This document shows, piece after piece, positions 47,436 through 57,194 of a stretch of DNA of 64,000 nt; the stretch's first letter is position 1; each line of letters starts with the position of its first letter. The notes beneath the pieces were generated by a model, which did not search any database, was not told the origin of the DNA, and saw nothing but the letters and a program-made list of their open reading frames with translations. This DNA comes from Pseudomonas versuta (GTDB lineage Bacteria > Pseudomonadota > Gammaproteobacteria > Pseudomonadales > Pseudomonadaceae), in contig NZ_CP012676.1 in assembly GCF_001294575.1 (NCBI RefSeq), positions 3,052,001 to 3,116,000 on the forward strand. Direction: 5' to 3'. The position numbers and the translations under genes were made by a program.

Positions 47436-47486
47436 TGTAGGAGCCTGGCCGGCGATGGCTGCATCGCTGGCAGGCCAGCCCCTACA
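47436..47486. repeat. REP-like palindrome
   Basis: TGTAGGAGCCTGGCC at 47436-47450 faces GGCCAGCCCCTACA at 47473-47486 with GGCGATGGCTGCATCGC in the centre. It lies between convergent genes for the stress protein and the DUF1289 protein. Confidence 0.75.
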
Positions 47487-47493
47487 AGGATGC

Positions 47494-47964
47494 TTACTGC
47501 CCCATCGCATCCTTGAGAAAGCCCGGGGCTATATAGCGCTCGTAGTGGGCTTCGGACAGCAGGAAGAATTCCCGATCGATGGCGTCGCGCAACTCGGGCA
47601 GGCCCCAGTCACGAAACTCCGGCAGCAGCACCATGCCGTACATTTCCAGTTGATTGATCACCCGCGCGCCACGCGCAATCAATTGATACGCCCAGCAATA
47701 TTCAGATTGATGGGGCACAAAACGGATCTTGCGGGCCACCAGTTGACCACGCAACGCAGCGGGGTCGAACACTTCCACCTTGCCCGTCATCACCTGTACC
47801 AAAAGCTGCTCCAGACGCAGCCAGACTGCACGCTTTGCCTGCTCGTCATAGCCATTCCAGTTGATCACTTCGTGATGGAAGCGCTTGCAACCGCGGCACA
47901 CAAGGTCGCCGTAAACCGTTGAGCAAAGGCCGATACAGGGAGTCTTGATGGTTTGATTGGACAT
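47494..47964 (-). CDS. DUF1289 domain protein
   Basis: 156 residues from the ATG at 47964. The N-terminal DUF1289 domain has a four-cysteine pattern (C10, C14, C23, C26: CIGLC and CRGC) followed by EVINW, likely a small metal site. The remaining about 110 residues are an alpha/beta segment with WLRLEQLL and EYCWAYQLIARGARV that I cannot assign. It is the neighbour of acnB in other pseudomonads. Function unknown; a role linked to iron-sulphur metabolism is only a guess. Confidence 0.85.
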   Translation of the reverse strand: MSNQTIKTPCIGLCSTVYGDLVCRGCKRFHHEVINWNGYDEQAKRAVWLRLEQLLVQVMTGKVEVFDPAALRGQLVARKIRFVPHQSEYCWAYQLIARGARVINQLEMYGMVLLPEFRDWGLPELRDAIDREFFLLSEAHYERYIAPGFLKDAMGQ

Positions 47965-48111
47965 GGCGAAATAGAGCACTGCAGAGCGAAACAGGCGCAC
48001 ATGTTAGCCCTTTGTCTAACGCAGATCACCCCTCAACCTTCAGGGGCTAACTTACCTTTAACAATTTTTTACCGTAGAATCGGCCTGCCTTTTAAGGCGC
48101 CAATGTCCGTT

Positions 48112-48250
48112 AGAAGCTGTTTTCAAAGCGTCACGAGCACAGTTGATCCCGAAGAACGGTGTTGATGTGGGGTGTTTGCACTGCAAATGCCCGCATCAAC
48201 ATTCATTATCCTCCCCGTTCGGAAGGCGTAAAACTTTGAAAACAGCTTCT
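48112..48250. repeat. 139-bp nested inverted repeat upstream of acnB
   Basis: A perfect 17-bp outer repeat (AGAAGCTGTTTTCAAAG at 48112-48128, complement at 48234-48250) encloses GAACGG/CCGTTC (48154-48159, 48215-48220), TGTTGATG/CATCAACA (48160-48167, 48194-48201) and an inner TTTGCA-C-TGCAAA core (48175-48187). All arms are collinear, so the whole element can fold as one long hairpin. It ends about 120 bp before the acnB start. It could be a miniature transposable element or a leader structure. Confidence 0.85.
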
Positions 48251-48370
48251 GTTGGGAATCCTTGAAACTCTGGCTAAGCGGCTCAAAAAGCCCCGCAGCG
48301 CATGAGTGCTCGGCATTCCTGGATGAGCGTCCCGGACACCCATTTGGGACCAATGATGAGGGTAATAACT

Positions 48371-50971
48371 GTGCTTGAAGCCTACCGCAAACATATCGAA
48401 GAGCGTGCAGCCCTGGGTATCGTTCCCCAGCCGCTTAACGCCGAACAAACCGCAAGCCTGGTCGAACTGCTGAAAAACCCGCCTGCAGGCGAAGAAGCAT
48501 TCCTCGTCGACCTGATCACCAACCGTATTCCACCAGGTGTTGACGAAGCTGCCTACGTGAAGGCCGGCTTCCTGTCCGCCATCGCCAAAGGCGAAGCAAC
48601 CTCCCCTCTGATCGACAAAAAACGCGCTGTTGAACTGCTTGGCACCATGCAAGGCGGCTACAACATCGTGACTCTGGTCGAGATGCTGGACGACGCAGAG
48701 CTGGCACCGGTTGCCGCCGCGCAACTCAAGCACACCCTGCTGATGTTCGACGCCTTCCACGACGTCGCTGAAAAAGCCAAAAACGGCAATGTCCACGCTA
48801 AAGCCGTGGTGCAATCCTGGGCTGACGGCGAGTGGTTCAAGAACCGTCCTACCCTGGCTGACAAAATCAGCCTGCGCGTGTTCAAGGTCACTGGCGAAAC
48901 CAACACCGACGACCTGTCGCCGGCACCGGACGCCTGGTCGCGCCCTGACATCCCGCTGCACGCCCTGGCCATGCTGAAAATGGCTCGCGAAGGCATCGTG
49001 CCGGACGTTCAAGGCTCCATCGGTCCGATGAAGCAAATTGAAGAAATGCGCAACGCCGGCTTCCCTATCGCTTACGTCGGCGACGTAGTCGGTACCGGTT
49101 CTTCGCGTAAATCGGCAACCAACTCCGTACTGTGGTTCTTCGGCGACGACGTCCCTTATGTACCGAACAAGCGTGCCGGCGGTTTCTGCTTCGGCAGCAA
49201 AATCGCTCCGATCTTCTACAACACCATGGAAGATGCTGGCGCACTGCCAATCGAATTCGATGTCAGCAACATCAACATGGGCGACGTGATCGACCTGTAC
49301 CCGCACGCTGGCAAGGTTTGCAAGCACGGTACTGACGAAGTCATCACCACCTTCGAAATGAAGACCCCGGTTCTGCTGGACGAAGTTCGTGCTGGCGGCC
49401 GTATCCCGTTGATCATTGGCCGTGGCCTGACCGAGAAGGCCCGTGCCGAACTGGGTCTGGGTCCATCCGACCTGTTCAAAAAGCCCGAAGCGCCTGTTGA
49501 AAGCACCAAGGGTTTCACCCTGGCGCAGAAAATGGTCGGCAAGGCATGCGGCGTGACTGGCGTTCGTCCAGGCACTTACTGCGAACCGAAGATGACCACC
49601 GTAGGTTCTCAGGACACCACCGGTCCAATGACCCGTGACGAACTGAAAGACCTGGCGTGCCTGGGCTTCTCGGCCGATCTGGTCATGCAGTCGTTCTGCC
49701 ACACCGCGGCCTATCCAAAGCCGATCGACGTGACCACGCACCACACCCTGCCAGACTTCATCATGACCCGCGGCGGCGTTTCCCTGCGTCCGGGCGACGG
49801 CATCATCCACAGCTGGCTGAACCGTATGCTGCTGCCGGATACCGTCGGCACCGGCGGCGACTCCCACACCCGTTTCCCGATGGGCATTTCGTTCCCGGCC
49901 GGTTCGGGCCTGGTTGCGTTTGCCGCAGCCACTGGCGTAATGCCACTGGACATGCCGGAATCGATCCTGGTTCGCTTCAAAGGTGAAATGCAGCCGGGTA
50001 TCACCCTGCGTGACCTGGTGCATGCCATTCCTTACGTCGCTATCCAGAAGGGTCTGCTGACGGTCGAGAAGAAAGGCAAGATCAACGAATTCTCGGGTCG
50101 TATCCTGGAAATCGAAGGCCTGGACAACCTGAGCATCGAGCAAGCGTTCGAACTGTCCGACGCCTCGGCAGAACGTTCGGCTGCAGGCTGCACCATCAAG
50201 CTGTCCAAAGAGTCCATCACCGAATACCTGAACTCCAACATCACCCTGCTGCGCTGGATGATCGGTGAAGGCTACGGCGACGCTCGTACCCTTGAGCGTC
50301 GCGCTCAAGCGATGGAAGCCTGGGTGGCCAACCCTGAGCTGATGGAAGCTGATGCCGACGCCGAATACGCTGAAATCATCGAAATCGATCTGGCTGACAT
50401 CAAAGAGCCTGTGCTCTGCGCACCAAACGACCCGGATGATGCCCGTCTGTTGTCGAGCGTTGCCGGTGAGAAAATCGACGAAGTGTTCATCGGTTCGTGC
50501 ATGACCAACATCGGCCACTTCCGCGCTGCGGGCAAGTTGCTGGACAAGGTCAAAGGTCAGCTGCCAACCCGTCTGTGGCTGTCGCCGCCGACCAAGATGG
50601 ACGCTCACCAACTGACGGAAGAAGGCTACTACGGCATCTTCGGCAAAGCAGGCGCACGCATGGAAATGCCGGGCTGCTCGCTGTGCATGGGTAACCAGGC
50701 ACGCGTTGAGCCGAACTCCACCGTGGTGTCGACGTCGACCCGTAACTTCCCGAACCGTCTGGGTGACGGCGCGAACGTTTACCTGGCTTCGGCCGAGTTG
50801 GCGTCGGTAGCCTCGATCCTGGGCCGTCTGCCTACCGTAGAGGAATACATGGTCTACGCGGCAGAGATCAACACCATGGCGGCGGACGTGTACCGCTATC
50901 TGAGCTTTGATCAGATCGCCGAATTCCGTGAAGCGGCAGCCAATGCCAATATCCCGGTTATTCAAGCGTAA
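48371..50971 (+). CDS. acnB: aconitate hydratase B
   Basis: 866 residues (E. coli 865). Citrate-isocitrate isomerisation in the TCA cycle with a [4Fe-4S] cluster; ligands are the cysteine in [11 protein letters not shown] and the pair in [10 protein letters not shown]. AcnB-type order: HEAT-like N-terminus, swivel domain, then catalytic domains. The start is a GTG at 48371 (reading [14 protein letters not shown]), the family N-terminus, with GAGG about 10 nt upstream; an in-frame ATG further upstream is unlikely. AcnB apo-enzyme binds mRNA in E. coli. Strong codon bias. A terminator follows. Confidence 0.97.
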   Translation: MLEAYRKHIEERAALGIVPQPLNAEQTASLVELLKNPPAGEEAFLVDLITNRIPPGVDEAAYVKAGFLSAIAKGEATSPLIDKKRAVELLGTMQGGYNIVTLVEMLDDAELAPVAAAQLKHTLLMFDAFHDVAEKAKNGNVHAKAVVQSWADGEWFKNRPTLADKISLRVFKVTGETNTDDLSPAPDAWSRPDIPLHALAMLKMAREGIVPDVQGSIGPMKQIEEMRNAGFPIAYVGDVVGTGSSRKSATNSVLWFFGDDVPYVPNKRAGGFCFGSKIAPIFYNTMEDAGALPIEFDVSNINMGDVIDLYPHAGKVCKHGTDEVITTFEMKTPVLLDEVRAGGRIPLIIGRGLTEKARAELGLGPSDLFKKPEAPVESTKGFTLAQKMVGKACGVTGVRPGTYCEPKMTTVGSQDTTGPMTRDELKDLACLGFSADLVMQSFCHTAAYPKPIDVTTHHTLPDFIMTRGGVSLRPGDGIIHSWLNRMLLPDTVGTGGDSHTRFPMGISFPAGSGLVAFAAATGVMPLDMPESILVRFKGEMQPGITLRDLVHAIPYVAIQKGLLTVEKKGKINEFSGRILEIEGLDNLSIEQAFELSDASAERSAAGCTIKLSKESITEYLNSNITLLRWMIGEGYGDARTLERRAQAMEAWVANPELMEADADAEYAEIIEIDLADIKEPVLCAPNDPDDARLLSSVAGEKIDEVFIGSCMTNIGHFRAAGKLLDKVKGQLPTRLWLSPPTKMDAHQLTEEGYYGIFGKAGARMEMPGCSLCMGNQARVEPNSTVVSTSTRNFPNRLGDGANVYLASAELASVASILGRLPTVEEYMVYAAEINTMAADVYRYLSFDQIAEFREAAANANIPVIQA

Positions 50972-50986
50972 GCTGATGCAGTAACG

Positions 50987-51020
50987 AAAAAGCCCCGGCT
51001 CTTGTGAGCCGGGGCTTTTT
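50987..51020. terminator. terminator of acnB
   Basis: AAAAAGCCCCGGCTC at 50987-51001 pairs perfectly with GAGCCGGGGCTTTTT at 51006-51020 around TTGT. Symmetric, so it can also end the AI-2E-type gene on the other strand. Confidence 0.95.
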
Positions 51021-51038
51021 TATGGGCGGGATAAAAAA

Positions 51039-52109
51039 CTAAAGCAGCGGTGCGACGATTTGCTGCTCCCGCGGCCAGGCATCAAGTACAGCCTTGAACA
51101 GGGTCGCCAGCGGTATCGCGAAAAACACCCCCCAAAAACCCCACAACCCGCCAAACAACAGCACCGCGCAAATGATTGCCACCGGGTGCAAACTCACGGC
51201 CTCAGAAAACAGCAAGGGCACCAGCACATTGCCATCCAGGGTCTGAATGATCCCGTAGACCGCCATCAGATAGATGAACTGGTCACTCCAGCCCCACTGA
51301 AACAGCGCAATCAGCAGCACTGGAACCGTCACCACCACGGCCCCCACATACGGCACCACCACCGAGACGCCAACCAATAGCGCCAGCAGCGCCGCGTAGT
51401 TAAGGCCCATGGTGACAAATGCGATGTAGGTCACCCCCCCGCAAATAATGATCTCGATGACTTTGCCGCGAATGTAATTGGCAATCTGGCGGTTCATTTC
51501 TTCGGCGACACGGGTAATCAACGCCCGCTCGCGAGGCAAATAGCCACGCACCCAACGACCGATCACTGCCCGGTCTTTAAGGAAGAAGAACACCAGTATC
51601 GGCACCAGCACCAGATAAATCATGATGTTGACTAACAGCGGCAAACTGGACAGGGAAAAGGTCAGTGCCAGTTGCCCGAACTTTCCGATTTCACCACGGG
51701 CCACTTCAATGGCCTGCAGCACCTGCTCATCGGACACCAGATGCGGATACCGCTCCGGCAACAGCAACAGGAGCGATTGCCACTTGGCCAGCATGCCCGG
51801 CAACTCGTTGAACAGCGTGATCAACTGATGCCACAACAGCGGCACCACCACCACGATGAATACCAGCAGCAGCCCCATGAACAGCGCAAACACCAGGCCA
51901 ACCGCAGCGGCACCCGGCACCCGCAACCGCTCCAGAGCCACCACCAGGCCCTGCATCAGATACGCCAGCACCATCCCCGCCAGTACCGGCGCCAGCATGC
52001 CGCCCAAGGTCAGCACGGCGGTAAAGGCCAGAACCAGCAACACCGCCAGCACCACTGCCTCCTCATCAGAGAAATAGCGCTGAACCCAATCACGTAACAC
52101 TTTGAACAT
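51039..52109 (-). CDS. AI-2E transporter family membrane protein (PerM/TqsA type)
   Basis: 356 residues with about eight membrane segments, including the paired N-terminal helices (AVVLAVLLVLAFTAVLTLGG) and the C-terminal GVSVVVPYVGAVVVTVPVLL with the family motif PYVGA, followed by LDGNVLVPLLFSEAVSLHP. The family is named for autoinducer-2 export but most members have no proven substrate. It lies 28 bp after tusA on the same strand. Confidence 0.9.
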   Translation of the reverse strand: MFKVLRDWVQRYFSDEEAVVLAVLLVLAFTAVLTLGGMLAPVLAGMVLAYLMQGLVVALERLRVPGAAAVGLVFALFMGLLLVFIVVVVPLLWHQLITLFNELPGMLAKWQSLLLLLPERYPHLVSDEQVLQAIEVARGEIGKFGQLALTFSLSSLPLLVNIMIYLVLVPILVFFFLKDRAVIGRWVRGYLPRERALITRVAEEMNRQIANYIRGKVIEIIICGGVTYIAFVTMGLNYAALLALLVGVSVVVPYVGAVVVTVPVLLIALFQWGWSDQFIYLMAVYGIIQTLDGNVLVPLLFSEAVSLHPVAIICAVLLFGGLWGFWGVFFAIPLATLFKAVLDAWPREQQIVAPLL

Positions 52110-52137
52110 CGATATTCCTCAGAACAAAGCCCGGTAT

Positions 52138-52377
52138 TCAGGCCTTGCGTAACCAGTAGCAATAAATGCCGGCATCATTCTCTTCACGCAGCAGTTCATG
52201 GCCTGCCAAACGTGCAAAGGTCCGAAAATCTCGCTGCGAACCGGCGTCCGTGGCGATCACTTTGAGGGTCTGACCACTGACCAGACGATTGAGCTCCAGC
52301 TTGGCCTTGAGCAGTGGCAACGGGCAATTCAGGCCGCTGGCATCCACCAGCGCATCATGCGCCAACGCATCAGTCAT
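52138..52377 (-). CDS. tusA: sulfurtransferase TusA
   Basis: 79 residues. The Cys-Pro-x-Pro motif with the persulfide-carrying cysteine C18 (SGLNCPLPLLKAK) defines TusA. It relays sulphur from cysteine desulfurase towards tRNA thiolation and molybdenum cofactor enzymes. The ATG at 52377 follows GGAGGAGC. Divergent from bepA, as in P. aeruginosa where the same three genes adjoin nadA. Confidence 0.95.
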   Translation of the reverse strand: MTDALAHDALVDASGLNCPLPLLKAKLELNRLVSGQTLKVIATDAGSQRDFRTFARLAGHELLREENDAGIYCYWLRKA

Positions 52378-52496
52378 TACGTGCTCCTCCAGGGTCGGCA
52401 TTTTGCAGCCGGCTAGAATACCCCAAGCTGAGCCGCTACTGGTCGCCGGACACGCGGGCAGCTACAGTAAGCGCTTTACCGACCAGAGCTTTGTGC

Positions 52497-53927
52497 ATGA
52501 CTTTTCTGCGCCCGACCCTATTGACGCTCGCTTGCCTGCTCGCATCACCGAGTTTTGCCGACGATTTACCGTCTCTGGGCGACGCCAGTTCGTCCATTGT
52601 CTCCCCCCAACAAGAATACCAACTGGGTCGCGCCTGGCTGAGCATGCTGCGCGGGCAAGTGGCACAGCTCAACGATCCACAGCTTAAGGACTACGTCGAA
52701 ACCAGCGTCTACAAACTGGTCGAAACCAGCCAGGTGCAAGACCGCCGGCTGGAATTCATTCTGATCGACAGCCCGCAGCTCAATGCCTTTGCCGCGCCCG
52801 GCGGGATCATCGGAGTCAACGGCGGCCTGTTCCTCAACGCGCAAACCGAAGGTGAATACGCCTCGGTGCTGGCTCACGAACTGGCTCACTTGTCGCAACG
52901 CCACTTCGCCCGGGGCGTCGAAGCCCAGCAACGCATGCAGTTGCCGATGATGGCGGCGTTGCTGGCCGGGATCATCGTCGCAGCTTCTGGTGCCGGTGAC
53001 GCCGGGATTGCCGCCATAGCCGGGACCCAGGCCGCCGCGTTGCAAGAACAGCGACGCTTCTCGCGACAAAATGAACAAGAGGCCGACCGCATCGGCATCC
53101 TCAACCTGGAAAAAGCCGGCTACGACCCCCGCTCGATGCCGACCATGTTTGAACGTCTGATGCGCCAGTACCGCTTTGACGCAAGACCGCCAGAGTTTTT
53201 GCTGACTCACCCGGTCACCGAATCGCGTATCGCCGACACCCGCAACCGCGCCGAACAGGCAAAAATCGGCGGCACCGAAGACAGTTTGCGCTACCAGTTG
53301 ATTCGCGCCCGCGTGCAGCTCAACTATGAAGAAACCCCGGGTATTGCCGCCAAACGCTTTCGCCAGCAACTGGATGAAAACCCGAAGAACGATGTGGCGC
53401 GTTATGGCCTGGCGATAGCCCAAATCAAGGGCAGCCAGTTCAACGAGGCCCGGGAAAACCTCAAGTTACTGCTGGACAAGGCACCGAACGACATCACCTA
53501 TAATCTGGCGCAAATTGAACTGGATATAGACAGCAACCGCCTGGCTGATGCCCAGCAGCGGGTCGACAGAATGCGCACCCTGTACCCGGGCAACTACCCG
53601 CTCAATCAAGCCAGGGTTGATCTGTTGCTCAAGCAAAACCGCCCGGCCGATGCCGACAAAGCGTTGGAAGCACTGCTCAAGAGCCGCCCGGATGACCCGG
53701 ATGTCTGGTACTCGGTCGCCGAGACACGGGGGTTGTCGGGCAACATCATTGGCCTGCATCAGGCCCGGGCCGAGTATTTTGCCCTGGTCGGTGATTTCCG
53801 CCAGGCCATACAACAGCTGGATTTCGCACAAAAGCTCACCAACAACTTCCAGCTGTCATCGCGACTGGATGCCCGCAAGCGCGAACTGATGGATCAGGAA
53901 CGCGCGCTCAAAGACATGATGAACTAA
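52497..53927 (+). CDS. bepA: M48 metalloprotease/chaperone BepA, with TPR domain
   Basis: 476 residues. Signal peptide (MTFLRPTLLTLACLLASPSF), an M48 zinc protease domain with HELAH at 127-131 and the third ligand in NEQEADRIGI, and a C-terminal tetratricopeptide region (about 300-470). It is periplasmic and helps fold and quality-control outer membrane proteins such as LptD. I choose the ATG at 52497; the upstream open frame overlaps tusA antisense and is not coding. Followed by a REP pair. Confidence 0.94.
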   Translation: MTFLRPTLLTLACLLASPSFADDLPSLGDASSSIVSPQQEYQLGRAWLSMLRGQVAQLNDPQLKDYVETSVYKLVETSQVQDRRLEFILIDSPQLNAFAAPGGIIGVNGGLFLNAQTEGEYASVLAHELAHLSQRHFARGVEAQQRMQLPMMAALLAGIIVAASGAGDAGIAAIAGTQAAALQEQRRFSRQNEQEADRIGILNLEKAGYDPRSMPTMFERLMRQYRFDARPPEFLLTHPVTESRIADTRNRAEQAKIGGTEDSLRYQLIRARVQLNYEETPGIAAKRFRQQLDENPKNDVARYGLAIAQIKGSQFNEARENLKLLLDKAPNDITYNLAQIELDIDSNRLADAQQRVDRMRTLYPGNYPLNQARVDLLLKQNRPADADKALEALLKSRPDDPDVWYSVAETRGLSGNIIGLHQARAEYFALVGDFRQAIQQLDFAQKLTNNFQLSSRLDARKRELMDQERALKDMMN

Positions 53928-53944
53928 CCCTGCCCCCCGCCCCT

Positions 53945-54028
53945 GTAGGAGCGAGCTTGCTCGCGAGCTCTTTCCATGTGCCAACGAGGCGCTCACAAGC
54001 AAAAGCTCGCGAGCAAGCTCGCTCCTAC
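53945..54028. repeat. REP pair, GTAGGAGCGAGCTTGCTCGC family
   Basis: A perfect 25-bp inverted repeat: GTAGGAGCGAGCTTGCTCGC starts at 53945 and its complement ends at 54028, with 34 bp between. It lies between the convergent bepA and nadA genes and could serve as a bidirectional transcript end. Third REP variety in the window. Confidence 0.93.
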
Positions 54029-54053
54029 GGTTTGTTTATATGTTTATTTGTTA

Positions 54054-55112
54054 TCAGGCATTGCCCGCCAGCTTCAAACGCGCGGCCTGGGTGAAATCCA
54101 GCATGCGTTTAAGCGGACGAATTGCCTGAGGCACCAGCGCCGGATCGACAAAGATCTCATTGGTCCCCTGCTGCAGGCACTCAAGGGTGCGCTCCAGCGT
54201 GTTCATTGCCATCCACGGACAATGCGCGCAACTGCGGCATGCCGCACCGTTACCCGCGGTTGGCGCTTCAATAAACACCTTGTCCGGGCACAGCTGCTGC
54301 ATTTTGTAAAAAATGCCGCGATCGGTGGCCACGATGAAAGTTTTATTCGGCAGGATTTGCGCGGCCGCGATCAGTTGGCTGGTAGAACCCACGGCGTCAG
54401 CCAGATCAATCACCGACTCCGGCGACTCCGGGTGAACCAGGATCGCCGCATCGGGGTACAGCGCCTTCATGTCTTCGAGTTGCTTGGATTTGAACTCTTC
54501 GTGGACGATACAGGCACCGTCCCACAGCAACATGTCGGCGCCGGTCTGGCGCTGGATGTAACGGCCAAGATGCTTGTCGGGACCCCAAATGATGGTCTCG
54601 CCGTTGTCCATCAGGCTTTCGACGATTTCCAGCGCGCAGCTGGAAGTCACTACCCAGTCCGCACGTGCCTTTACCGCCGCCGAGGTGTTGGCATACACCA
54701 CCACGGTGCGCTCGGGATGCTTGTCGCAAAACGCCGAGAACTCCTCGACTGGGCACCCCAGGTCCAGCGAACAGGTCGCCTCCAGCGTGGGCATCAGCAC
54801 ACGCTTTTGCGGGGTCAGGATTTTGGCTGTCTCGCCCATGAAGCGCACGCCAGCAACCAGAATGGTTTTGGCTGGATGTGCCGCGCCAAAGCGGGCCATT
54901 TCAAGGGAGTCGGACACACAACCGCCGGTTTCTTCGGCCAGGGCCTGAATCACCGGATCACAATAAAAATGCGCCACCAGCACCGCATCGCGGGCTTTAA
55001 GCTCGGCCGCGATCTGCGCCCGCAAGCTCAGGGTTTGAGCCTCGGTCAAAGGCTTGGGCTGCCTTGCATCGAGGTGGGCTTGAACCAGAAGTCGTTCAGA
55101 AATTTGCGTCAT
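54054..55112 (-). CDS. nadA: quinolinate synthase A
   Basis: 352 residues. Condenses iminoaspartate with dihydroxyacetone phosphate to quinolinate in NAD synthesis; needs a [4Fe-4S] cluster. The repeated layout is seen: [29 protein letters not shown], and the cluster cysteines including the C-terminal [17 protein letters not shown] use the ATG at 55112 ([11 protein letters not shown]); the upstream frame is spurious. Confidence 0.97.
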   Translation of the reverse strand: MTQISERLLVQAHLDARQPKPLTEAQTLSLRAQIAAELKARDAVLVAHFYCDPVIQALAEETGGCVSDSLEMARFGAAHPAKTILVAGVRFMGETAKILTPQKRVLMPTLEATCSLDLGCPVEEFSAFCDKHPERTVVVYANTSAAVKARADWVVTSSCALEIVESLMDNGETIIWGPDKHLGRYIQRQTGADMLLWDGACIVHEEFKSKQLEDMKALYPDAAILVHPESPESVIDLADAVGSTSQLIAAAQILPNKTFIVATDRGIFYKMQQLCPDKVFIEAPTAGNGAACRSCAHCPWMAMNTLERTLECLQQGTNEIFVDPALVPQAIRPLKRMLDFTQAARLKLAGNA

Positions 55113-55285
55113 GTTCGCAAGACCTGCAAGCGCTAGTGCGCGAAAGTCGAGTGTACCACCAGCTCTGGACCGTTCGAGTCCCGCTGGGAGAATGTGTGTT
55201 ATCAGGCACGGACAAGCAATGAAGCGCGACAAGGCTACAGAATATCCTTGGGATTCAAAAGTTTAATCTGGCGAAGGGACGTGTA

Positions 55286-55316
55286 AGCGATGCCGCCCGG
55301 ACTGGCCGGCATCGCT
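55286..55316 (-). terminator. hairpin 3' of the DJ-1/PfpI gene
   Basis: AGCGATGCCG at 55286-55295 pairs with CGGCATCGCT at 55307-55316. It begins six bases after the stop codon on the minus strand. No U-tract is visible, so it may be factor-dependent. Confidence 0.55.
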
Positions 55317-55321
55317 CGGGT

Positions 55322-56008
55322 TTACTGGATGGCTTGCAGCACCAGGTCAGCCACCGGGCCTCCGGACGCCGGGTTTTGACCGGTAATCAGCCGCCCGTCA
55401 GCAATCGCAAAGGGCGCCCAGGGCGTACCTGCCTTTAGATAGTGGGCGCCACGCTTCACCAACTCGCTCTCGGTCAAGTACGGCACAACGTCAGCCAGGC
55501 CTACCAGCTTCTCCTCTTCATTAGAGAAACCGGTAAGCTTCTTGCCCTTGATCAGCAACTCACCGTCAGACAGTTTGATATTGAGCAAGCCCGCTGCTCC
55601 GTGACAGACCGACGAAACCACCCCGCCCCTTTCATAGATATGGCGGCTCAATGCCTGCAACTGCGGGTTATCAGGAAAGTCCCAGATCACCCCGTGGCCG
55701 CCGGTGTAATAAATGGCGACGTAATCATCAGGGTTAACCTCACTCGGCTTGAGCGTCGCCCCCAGGCGATTCATGAACGCCTTGTCGTGATACCACTGCC
55801 AGTCAATCTGCGAGGCCATGTCCTTGGCAAGGCTGTGGGGATCAATCGGCGTGTAGCCGCCCTGCGGGCTGACGTAGTCAACGGCATAGCCCGCGGCCTC
55901 GACCTTGTGCACAAAATGCACCGCTTCGCCCAGCCACAACCCAGTGGCGCGATCGAGATCGGGGTATTTTTCGACACTGGTCAGCACCACTAATATTTTC
56001 TTGCTCAT
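55322..56008 (-). CDS. DJ-1/PfpI superfamily protein, Hsp31-like
   Basis: 228 residues. The class I glutamine-amidotransferase-like fold with the nucleophile elbow VSSVCHGAAGLL (C135, H136) and the glutamate region LGEAVHFVHKVEAAGY (E28). The insertion PQGGYTPIDPHSL and YYTGGHGVIWDFPDN are typical of the Hsp31/glyoxalase III branch. Likely roles are methylglyoxal or glycation repair, or chaperone activity; activity is not proven by sequence. Apparently monocistronic. Confidence 0.87.
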   Translation of the reverse strand: MSKKILVVLTSVEKYPDLDRATGLWLGEAVHFVHKVEAAGYAVDYVSPQGGYTPIDPHSLAKDMASQIDWQWYHDKAFMNRLGATLKPSEVNPDDYVAIYYTGGHGVIWDFPDNPQLQALSRHIYERGGVVSSVCHGAAGLLNIKLSDGELLIKGKKLTGFSNEEEKLVGLADVVPYLTESELVKRGAHYLKAGTPWAPFAIADGRLITGQNPASGGPVADLVLQAIQ

Positions 56009-56198
56009 CGTTAACCTCCTGCTGAGTGAGACAACCCATAGGCACTGGAGGGTAGACCATGGTCAACGCTCAGCAGTTCAGTGCCTGCCGTCACCCAGGA
56101 GGCGGGCAATCGTCTGGACGAGCATCAAAACGCTCGGATCAATCTGATGGTTTAGCTGACTCGTTCGCTGTAAAACCCGACCTGATATGAAACGGGCT

Positions 56199-56516
56199 CT
56201 ACAGCGCAGCCACCCCCGCGGGTCCACCCAAACTTGCAGCGCCGCTCACGAATGTCGCTACCTGGGCATGTGACAGCGCTTTTGCATCTGCCAGCATGAA
56301 CAGCCACATCGCCAGCCGCGTCACGCAACCAGTCTCCCGTCGTGCGACCGGGTCCAGGTGCGCAAACAGATCTTGCACCAGCACCTCGGCCGACAGGCTC
56401 AGAAATTCCGACTTTATCGCCCCGGCAATTTGCCCGGCCAGTTGCGCCGCGTCAGGGGCACTGGCTTCAAGCTCGAGCAATCGCTGGTGGTACGAGGACG
56501 TGACGGGTAACGGCAT
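56199..56516 (-). CDS. small helical protein of unknown function
   Basis: 105 residues, no signal peptide or membrane segment, high in Ala and Leu. It reads as a four-helix domain: SYHQRLLELEASAPDAAQLA, AIKSEFLSLSAEVLVQDLFA, RRETGCVTRLAMWLFMLADA and a Gly/Ala-rich end (SGAASLGGPAGVAAL). I do not recognise a family. It is 26 bp downstream of the lipoprotein gene on the same strand, so the two may be co-transcribed. Confidence 0.6.
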   Translation of the reverse strand: MPLPVTSSYHQRLLELEASAPDAAQLAGQIAGAIKSEFLSLSAEVLVQDLFAHLDPVARRETGCVTRLAMWLFMLADAKALSHAQVATFVSGAASLGGPAGVAAL

Positions 56517-56542
56517 AAAGGCTGTTCCAGGGTGATTGAGGG

Positions 56543-57121
56543 TTAATAGAATTCTTCTTGAGATTTCACCACGCTCACCGGCTTGCGCTCACCTGTGCCG
56601 GCAATCTCGTAAATCGTCATGACATAGTTATCTGCAATGACTGTTTCGATGAGGTAAGCGGTCTTGGGTTTAGGGGTAAAGACTTGAGTGTCGGGCTGCG
56701 CCGTTATGGCATAACCGAACATCGAATGCATGGGAATGCCGTTGAGGGTCGCAACCTGTTGCTTGACCTGCGCATTGACCTTGAGCGGTTTATTAGCCTC
56801 GACCAACGTGTCGATACTGGACGTACCACCGGCCATTTTTTTCAGGTAGCCGGGTATGCGCTTGAAATAAGCCGTGTCGTACACCCGTTCGCCAGCAGAC
56901 TGCATGCCATATCGACCTGCGTCGGCAGGCCCGGTGGAGTAGCTGACGGGGTGGTCACCTGCGCCGCCGACCGTGCGCAACGCAAGGCTTGCATGCTGCT
57001 CATCTGCGGGCATCGTCACCAGCGGTTCTGGCGTGGATTGAACTGCAGACTGGCGGCTGCCGCAGCCGGTAATTGATATAGCCAGGGTTATTGCGAGGGT
57101 CAAAGCGAGAGATGTTTTCAT
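56543..57121 (-). CDS. putative lipoprotein of unknown function
   Basis: 192 residues. N-terminal signal with lipobox (LAISITGC, lipid Cys20) and no Asp at +2, so outer-membrane retention is expected. The mature part holds a predicted beta-rich domain (about 90-190) with AYLIETVIADNYVMTIYEI. No enzyme motif. I do not recognise a named family. It probably shares a transcript with the small gene downstream. Confidence 0.75.
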   Translation of the reverse strand: MKTSLALTLAITLAISITGCGSRQSAVQSTPEPLVTMPADEQHASLALRTVGGAGDHPVSYSTGPADAGRYGMQSAGERVYDTAYFKRIPGYLKKMAGGTSSIDTLVEANKPLKVNAQVKQQVATLNGIPMHSMFGYAITAQPDTQVFTPKPKTAYLIETVIADNYVMTIYEIAGTGERKPVSVVKSQEEFY

Positions 57122-57194
57122 TCGGTCCTTGAATTTTCATGCATCGTGAGGAGCAATGGACTGCAGTTTTTCCGAAAGGTGCCACAACTACGGA

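Noticed and set aside
48206..50965. 919-codon open frame on the minus strand
   Set aside because: It is the antisense of acnB, whose product is unmistakable on the plus strand. Strong codon bias at the third position of acnB leaves the opposite frame free of stops. The antisense product has no recognisable domain.
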